Shown here: piece after piece, positions 60,099 through 64,000 of the stretch
How the letters are laid out: each line of letters opens with the position of its first letter
How positions within the stretch are numbered: the stretch's first letter is position 1
From: UMGS1370 sp963557065
Lineage (GTDB): Bacteria > Bacillota > Clostridia > Lachnospirales > Lachnospiraceae
Direction: 5' to 3'
Length of the DNA: 64,000 bases
Assembly (NCBI GenBank): GCA_963557065.1
Contig: CAUWCT010000003.1
Coordinates: 30,264 to 94,263 of the forward strand
Program-made: the position numbers and the translations under genes
The notes under the pieces: model-generated
Database searches by the model: none
What the model was told of the DNA's origin: nothing
Seen by the model: only the letters and a program-made list of their open reading frames with translations

Positions 60099-60920
60099 AT
60101 GGGAAAACGAAATACAAAACAGGATCAGAGCTTAACGAACAAAAACTTGGAAATCATTCAAAAACTGAATATCATTGATGATTTCCTCTTTGCGAAAATG
60201 TGTGAAGACAAGGCAGTATGTGAAGAAATTTTTTCAACAATATTAGAAAGACCAATTCATGTATTAAAGAATGACATTCAGTATGAACTTAGAAATGCCG
60301 GTGCCAGATCTGTCAGATTGGATTGTTTATGCGTAGATCAGCACGGAACTTACATGAATATCGAAGTTCAAAACAGTAACAATGATGATCATTTAAAACG
60401 TATGCGTTATAATGCAGCGAATATTGATACATCATTTACGGAAAAAGGAATACGGTTCGAAAAACTTGCAGACATCTATGTGATTTATATCGCTCAATTT
60501 GACATTTTTGGATTTGGTGATATAATCAATCATATCGATGAAGTTGTCAGGGAGCATCCAGAAGCGCAGGCAAACAGCGGAATTCATAAAATTGTTGTTA
60601 ATGCGGCAGCAGAATCAAAAACAAAGCTGGGGCAGCTGATGAAGATGTTTCTTAACAAACATGCAGATCAAGGTGATTTTCCGGCGATAACAGCCAGATT
60701 GAATTACCTGACAAAAACGGAGAAGGGAGTTAACTATATGTGTAAGGAGTTAAATGATTATCTTGAACAACGCACAAACGAATCACATAAACAAATCGCC
60801 CTGATCCAGTTAAAAAAAGGGTGGTTAAAAGATGCGGACGCTGTGATGGAAAGCTTTGGAGTATCACGAACAGTAGCGGAACAGTGGATTGCTGAAAGTA
60901 AACAGCCAGAACATTCTTAG
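60099..60920 (+). CDS. Rpn-family PD-(D/E)XK nuclease/putative transposase, copy 2
   Basis: 273 residues from the ATG at 60099 after GAGGAGGTG. Unlike copy 1 it belongs to the PF12784-like subgroup: DDFLFAKMCEDKAVCEEI start, RLDCLCVDQHGTYMNIEVQ core with catalytic Asp and Glu-x-Gln, RMRYNAANID, and a short C-terminal helix-turn-helix-like end (AVMESFGVSRTVAEQW). Only the first six residues or so resemble copy 1. It stops about 20 bases before the shared trailer. Confidence 0.9.
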   Translation: MGKRNTKQDQSLTNKNLEIIQKLNIIDDFLFAKMCEDKAVCEEIFSTILERPIHVLKNDIQYELRNAGARSVRLDCLCVDQHGTYMNIEVQNSNNDDHLKRMRYNAANIDTSFTEKGIRFEKLADIYVIYIAQFDIFGFGDIINHIDEVVREHPEAQANSGIHKIVVNAAAESKTKLGQLMKMFLNKHADQGDFPAITARLNYLTKTEKGVNYMCKELNDYLEQRTNESHKQIALIQLKKGWLKDADAVMESFGVSRTVAEQWIAESKQPEHS

Positions 60921-60990
60921 AAAAGCAGTGGAAGTCTGACAATAAGACAACCACATAAAAAATCAAAGTATTTGCAAATGATTTGATGAA

Positions 60991-61022
60991 GAGACCTTCC
61001 AGAAATGGGAGGTTTCTTTTTT
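60991..61022 (+). terminator. Terminator after Rpn gene 2
   Basis: Same hairpin as at 59695 with a longer T run. Confidence 0.8.
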
Positions 61023-61125
61023 TGCGCTATGACTTTTTACTAGAAATCTGGAAATTAAACGCATAATTATAATGTAAACAACATCGCCTCAGCTGTTTTA
61101 TGCACAGAATGGTGGTAAAGCCGCT

Positions 61126-61214
61126 GTATGAATCTCTCCATATTGGAATGTAAAGATCCCCGCGAATGCTGTCATGCTTATTACGTATGAATCTCTCCAT
61201 GTTGGAATGTAAAG
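61126..61214 (+). repeat. CRISPR-like mini-array 3 (two repeats)
   Basis: Repeats at 61126-61155 and 61185-61214 with a 29-base unique segment. After the second repeat the sequence continues AATTGGAATGAAAAAC, a possible further degraded unit. Confidence 0.6.
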
Positions 61215-61248
61215 AATTGGAATGAAAAACTTCATGAAAATAACCCAT

Positions 61249-61303
61249 TTTTTCTTATCCGCAAGTTTTTCGGTTTGCAGGAACTTAATTTCTGCGGTAC
61301 AAT
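61249..61303 (+). promoter_or_regulatory. TTTTTCTTATCCGCA box with sigma-A promoter
   Basis: Box 61249-61265, ten bases, TTGCAG (61275-61280), 17-base spacer, TACAAT (61298-61303). Confidence 0.7.
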
Positions 61304-61354
61304 GTAATCAGCTTCAAAAGAAAAGAAACAAAAAAATATCAGAAAAAGGAGATT

Positions 61355-62200
61355 TTGATTATGAAAAAGAGACTTTTAGTAGCGACAGCGGCAGCAGCAA
61401 TGAGCATGGTAATGAGTATGACCGCATTTGCATCAATGGGAAACTGGCAGCAGGACGCAACTGGATGGTGGTGGCAGCGAACAGATAATAGTTATCCAGC
61501 GGACGAATGGAAGTGGATTGACGGAAACGGTGACGGAACTGCAGAGAGCTACTATTTTGATCAGAACGGTTACTTGATTACAAATACGACCACGCCGGAC
61601 GGCTACACGGTAAATGCGGACGGTGCCTGGGTGCAGGACGGGGTGGTACAGACAAAGGCTGTAAATCCGGATCTTGGAGGATACGAAACGGTCGTAACTG
61701 GTGGTGTAACAACTCAGACTGCCGACAGCGTAGTGACAGATGGAAAAAGCATTGAGCAGATTGTAGTGAATCCGGAACTTTTCGGAATGATCGGCGCAAA
61801 TGGTATGGATAAGCTTCCGAATATGACAGAAATTAGCCAAGGCTGGTTAAATACATACTCCGTAGATTACAATGGAGTAACATTACGAGTAGAAGCGGAT
61901 CCAGAATCGAGATGGCTTGCCTCGTTTTATGGACCAGCAAAGACATTATTTAATAACTTCCCTTCTCAAGGCATCGAATTAAATGCATTTTATGACAGTT
62001 GTGGTTATGAATCAAACTCTACTGGTCGCAGGGTCATGGCTTCGACTGGAAGGAGTGACGAGATTTTTGGTCTTCCAGGCGGTAGTTACCGTATGGGATG
62101 GGGAAGTGTAGATGGTCATAGTTTTAATGTACTATTAACTGCTGGAACAAATAATACATGGTATATTTATCCTGACAGTCCTGTAATTTTATATAATTAA
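61355..62200 (+). CDS. Secreted protein with cell-wall-binding repeats
   Basis: 281 residues. A Sec signal peptide (KKRLLVATAAAAMSMVMS, cleavage after AFA near 26) is followed by choline-binding-like aromatic repeats (GNWQQDATGWWWQRTDNSYP, WKWIDGNGDGTAESYYFDQNG) to about residue 85 and then a C-terminal domain (150-281) of unknown function. It is a plausible client of the element's own translocase. Confidence 0.85.
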   Translation: MIMKKRLLVATAAAAMSMVMSMTAFASMGNWQQDATGWWWQRTDNSYPADEWKWIDGNGDGTAESYYFDQNGYLITNTTTPDGYTVNADGAWVQDGVVQTKAVNPDLGGYETVVTGGVTTQTADSVVTDGKSIEQIVVNPELFGMIGANGMDKLPNMTEISQGWLNTYSVDYNGVTLRVEADPESRWLASFYGPAKTLFNNFPSQGIELNAFYDSCGYESNSTGRRVMASTGRSDEIFGLPGGSYRMGWGSVDGHSFNVLLTAGTNNTWYIYPDSPVILYN

Positions 62201-62228
62201 ATCAAGCTTTCTGGTCATAAACCTAAAA

Positions 62229-62270
62229 TAAAAAGACTTTCCACAATAAGGTCATGGGAAGTCTTTTTTT
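62229..62270. terminator. Bidirectional terminator
   Basis: AAAGACTTTCC and GGGAAGTCTTT with T on one side and A on the other, between convergent genes. Confidence 0.75.
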
Positions 62271-62298
62271 GAGAAAATTCCATCATCTATTTTAAAAA

Positions 62299-62871
62299 TT
62301 ATGTTTTTAATCTATCATACAAAATTTTCTCCGTTCCATTCATAAGATTCTTCTTTTTCTTATACAGCAAAGTCCATGAAGCTTGCTTTTTCGTGTAATC
62401 TGTTTTTCCTTCCGGAAAGAAAGAACGGCAAAAATAATGGTCGCTCTCTGCATTTGACAAAAATAAGAACAGATTGTGTTCTTCTATATGATTCTTCATT
62501 AAATAATCCGCTTCTATCATGGAATAAATGTTGGTTTTCTTGTTGTATTTGAATACAGTGTCATTGCTGTCTAACATCTGTTCGAGCAAGGGCAAGAAGT
62601 GAACTCTGTCCTGTATTTTGTGATAAAAATCAGACGATTCTATTTGTTCTCTGGTAATAACACCACTTTTGATTGCGTCAAAAATCTTTTCCCTGTCGCG
62701 ACTTAATTCCGGCCTGTCTACAAGATATTGTAGTCCCATCAAATGAAAACAGTCCTTTTTGTCAAATGTAATTATCAGTTTAACTGCAACACTCTTTCTT
62801 CCCAAAAAAATCTCGTATTCCGTTGACAAGAGAGGGGTAAAAGATGATATGCAATCGTTTACATTTCTCAT
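62299..62871 (-). CDS. PBECR4-like (phage Barnase-EndoU-ColicinE5/D-RelE) domain protein
   Basis: 190 residues, minus strand. YEIFLGRKSVAVKLIITFDKK, FHLMGLQYLVDRPEL, SSDFYHKIQDR, FKYNKKTNIYSMIEADYLM and FCRSFFPEGKTDYTKKQASWTLLYKKK match the PBECR4 pattern, a predicted nuclease-like domain found on phages and mobile elements. No second domain or antitoxin partner is adjacent. Its long leader contains a terminator-like hairpin. Confidence 0.75.
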   Translation of the reverse strand: MRNVNDCISSFTPLLSTEYEIFLGRKSVAVKLIITFDKKDCFHLMGLQYLVDRPELSRDREKIFDAIKSGVITREQIESSDFYHKIQDRVHFLPLLEQMLDSNDTVFKYNKKTNIYSMIEADYLMKNHIEEHNLFLFLSNAESDHYFCRSFFPEGKTDYTKKQASWTLLYKKKKNLMNGTEKILYDRLKT

Positions 62872-62899
62872 TGGTATGAATTCCTACTCCTTTGCAAAA

Positions 62900-63100
62900 T
62901 TAAGAAAGGCTCTGCAGTCGCAGAGCCTCCAGCATTTTCTTTTCAGAGTGTTCCTCCTAGCCAGTTTGTGGTAAACACCAAACCCTTATAAAGCTAATAA
63001 GGCACTGCTGTCTGGCACAACACCTTATGTTAACGCTTAACAGACACTCAACGTTGCCTGTTGTTACTATTATATTACCTTATTGGAGTGAATATGTCAA
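62900..63100 (-). promoter_or_regulatory. Promoter and possible attenuator leader of PBECR4 gene
   Basis: Minus strand: TTGACA at 63100-63095, then TAATAT after 17 bases or TATAAT (63074-63069) after 20. About 140 bases on, GCAGAGCCT and AGGCTCTGC pair (62928-62907) and a T-rich stretch follows, still ahead of the gene. A short ORF MLEALRLQSLS overlaps the hairpin and could be a leader peptide. Confidence 0.4.
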
Positions 63101-63155
63101 TCGGATTCTTTGCATCCATTCGTGATTCCTTTTACCAATTTTCCCCGTTATTTTC

Positions 63156-63163
63156 TCATAATT
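63156..63163 (+). promoter_or_regulatory. TCATAATT core before 63195 gene
   Basis: Relaxed copy with AAAAGAAAAAGAAACGG after it; ATG 31 bases downstream. Confidence 0.4.
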
Positions 63164-63194
63164 AAAAGAAAAAGAAACGGAGGAATAAAAGTTA

Positions 63195-63269
63195 ATGAAA
63201 AAACACAAGAAAATCGTAGCTGCTTTGTTAGCTGTTACATTGGCTGCCAGTCCCGTCTTTAGGATTTAG
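63195..63269 (+). pseudogene. Secreted-protein gene cut by IS element
   Basis: GGAGGAA ribosome site, then a signal peptide starting MKKHKKIVAALLAVTLAA. After Ala-Ala-Ser-Pro the reading enters the IS left end and stops at 63269. The rest of the gene lies beyond the window or is lost. Confidence 0.6.
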
Positions 63270-64000
63270 CACTATATTATTTGGGACTTTTTTTCATACA
63301 GATTCTCATTAGCTAGCATAAATGCTGGCTTTTTTTTGATTAAAAAAATTTGGCAAAAAACTTTTTTACGTCTTGTTTTAATAGTGTTATAGTGCTATAC
63401 TATAAAAGGGTGATTTTATGTCATATTTTTTAAAGAAAACAAACAATAAAAAAGGGACTTATCTACAAATCTATGAAAGCTTTTATGATCCAGAACGAAA
63501 AGGTGGGGCACACCGATCCTATAAACCGCTTGGGTACGTTCATCAGTTACAGGCAGAAGGTATCGATGATCCAATTGCTTTTTATAAAGATGAAGTCCAA
63601 AAACTCAATCAGGAACTCAACAAAAAGAAACAGGATGAAAAAGCCCGGAAAATATCAGAAGAGTCGCCTGAAAAACTTCTCGGATATTTCCCATTGAAAA
63701 ATCTGTGCGATTCCCTGAGGTGTAAAAATTATATCGACCTTATGCAGACTGCTACCGGTTTCCGGTTCAACGTCTTTGACATGATGTCCGCTCTTGTTTA
63801 TGCAAGAGTGGTTCATCCCTGTTCAAAATTAAAAACATATATAGAGGTGATCCCAAAACTATTTGAAAAATATGAGTTCTCCCTTGACCAGCTTTATTCC
63901 GGTCTGGGATACATCGGCTCTGAATACGAAAAGATCATTGAAACCTTTAATCATCAAGTGGCTTTAAAATATCCTTTTGATACTTCCCACAGTTACTTTG
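63250..64000 (+). mobile_element. IS1634-like insertion sequence, left part
   Basis: Left end near GTCCCGTCTTTAGGATTTAG; GTCCC and GGGAC form an inverted pair at 63250-63290. The transposase gene follows and runs off the window. Confidence 0.65.
63418..64000 (+). CDS. IS1634-family transposase, 3' partial
   Basis: 194 residues are visible from the ATG at 63418 to the window end. YLQIYESFYDPERKGGAHRSYKPLGYV near the start, FNVFDMMSALVYARVVHPCSKLKTYIE and LDQLYSGLGYIGSEYEKI are characteristic of IS1634 (IS4-superfamily DDE) transposases. The DDE residues lie further on. A promoter-like TATACTATAAAAG is just upstream. Confidence 0.88.
   Translation, partial: MSYFLKKTNNKKGTYLQIYESFYDPERKGGAHRSYKPLGYVHQLQAEGIDDPIAFYKDEVQKLNQELNKKKQDEKARKISEESPEKLLGYFPLKNLCDSLRCKNYIDLMQTATGFRFNVFDMMSALVYARVVHPCSKLKTYIEVIPKLFEKYEFSLDQLYSGLGYIGSEYEKIIETFNHQVALKYPFDTSHSYF

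Larger units (their letters stand above)
58433..61214 (+). repeat. Tandem duplicated Rpn cassettes
   Basis: Unit 1 (58433-59925) and unit 2 (59926-61214) share a near-identical leader of about 180 bases (58433 and 59926 onward) and a trailer of about 210 bases (59633 and 60929 onward), each ending in a two-repeat mini-array. The coding parts differ almost completely. Confidence 0.75.

Noticed and set aside
58268..61214. A standard CRISPR-Cas locus
   Set aside because: No cas genes, very few repeats and variable central bases; reported only as CRISPR-like.
27000..64000. A classical prophage
   Set aside because: No capsid, terminase, portal or tail genes were recognised, though a phage-like replicon with structural genes outside the window is not excluded.

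Overview
The window reads as two joined pieces of a low-to-mid GC Firmicutes genome, most likely a gut Clostridia of the Lachnospiraceae. Pointers are the strong AGGAGG ribosome sites, the PduL-AckA acetate pair, a DarA-type c-di-AMP receptor, the YceD-RpmF pair and UPF0210/ACT pairs. No rRNA or complete tRNA gene was seen.

Bases 1 to about 26950 look like ordinary chromosome. They hold a carbohydrate ABC transporter with a sulfatase (sulfated glycan use), a DUF362 ferredoxin protein, an O-acetylhomoserine sulfhydrylase, and a phosphate module (Na/Pi transporter, response regulator, histidine kinase) behind an 11-bp-phased Pho box. Then follow an SH3/NlpC-P60 wall hydrolase, citrate synthase, CoaE, a metallo-hydrolase, ACT/UPF0210, a methyltransferase, a cardiolipin synthase, TmcAL, a c-di-AMP receptor, PduL, AckA, YceD and RpmF. 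Two MITE-like palindromic repeats lie here.

After rpmF the expected fatty-acid genes (plsX, acpP) do not follow. From about 27 kb to the end the content is that of a large mobile element: SecA, SSB, a Pol I-type 5' nuclease, NAD-dependent DNA ligase, NADAR and SLOG proteins, TraX, SecY, SecE, an LCP protein, secreted proteins, a PBECR4 nuclease-like protein and many small unknown genes. SecA, SecY and SecE together would form an element-borne Sec translocase, the strongest candidate for an undescribed system. Replication enzymes suggest a semi-autonomous plasmid, ICE or phage-like replicon.

The element is written in its own regulatory language. Nine strict and at least five relaxed copies of ATCC-N4-CCATAATT sit 25 to 70 bases before start codons (about 140 before the two Rpn genes), and six copies of TTTTTCWTATCCGCA sit just upstream of sigma-A-type promoters. 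It has been heavily colonised by RNA-guided nuclease elements: four IscB copies, each with a candidate omega-RNA leader, and one TnpB with a tnpA remnant. At least four resident genes or transcription units are broken or altered by these insertions, and an IS1634-like insertion breaks another near the right edge. Between 58.2 and 61.2 kb two Rpn-family nuclease genes sit in a tandem duplicated cassette with near-identical flanks, interleaved with three tiny arrays of a 30-base repeat that resembles type I-B/III CRISPR repeats but has no cas genes in view.
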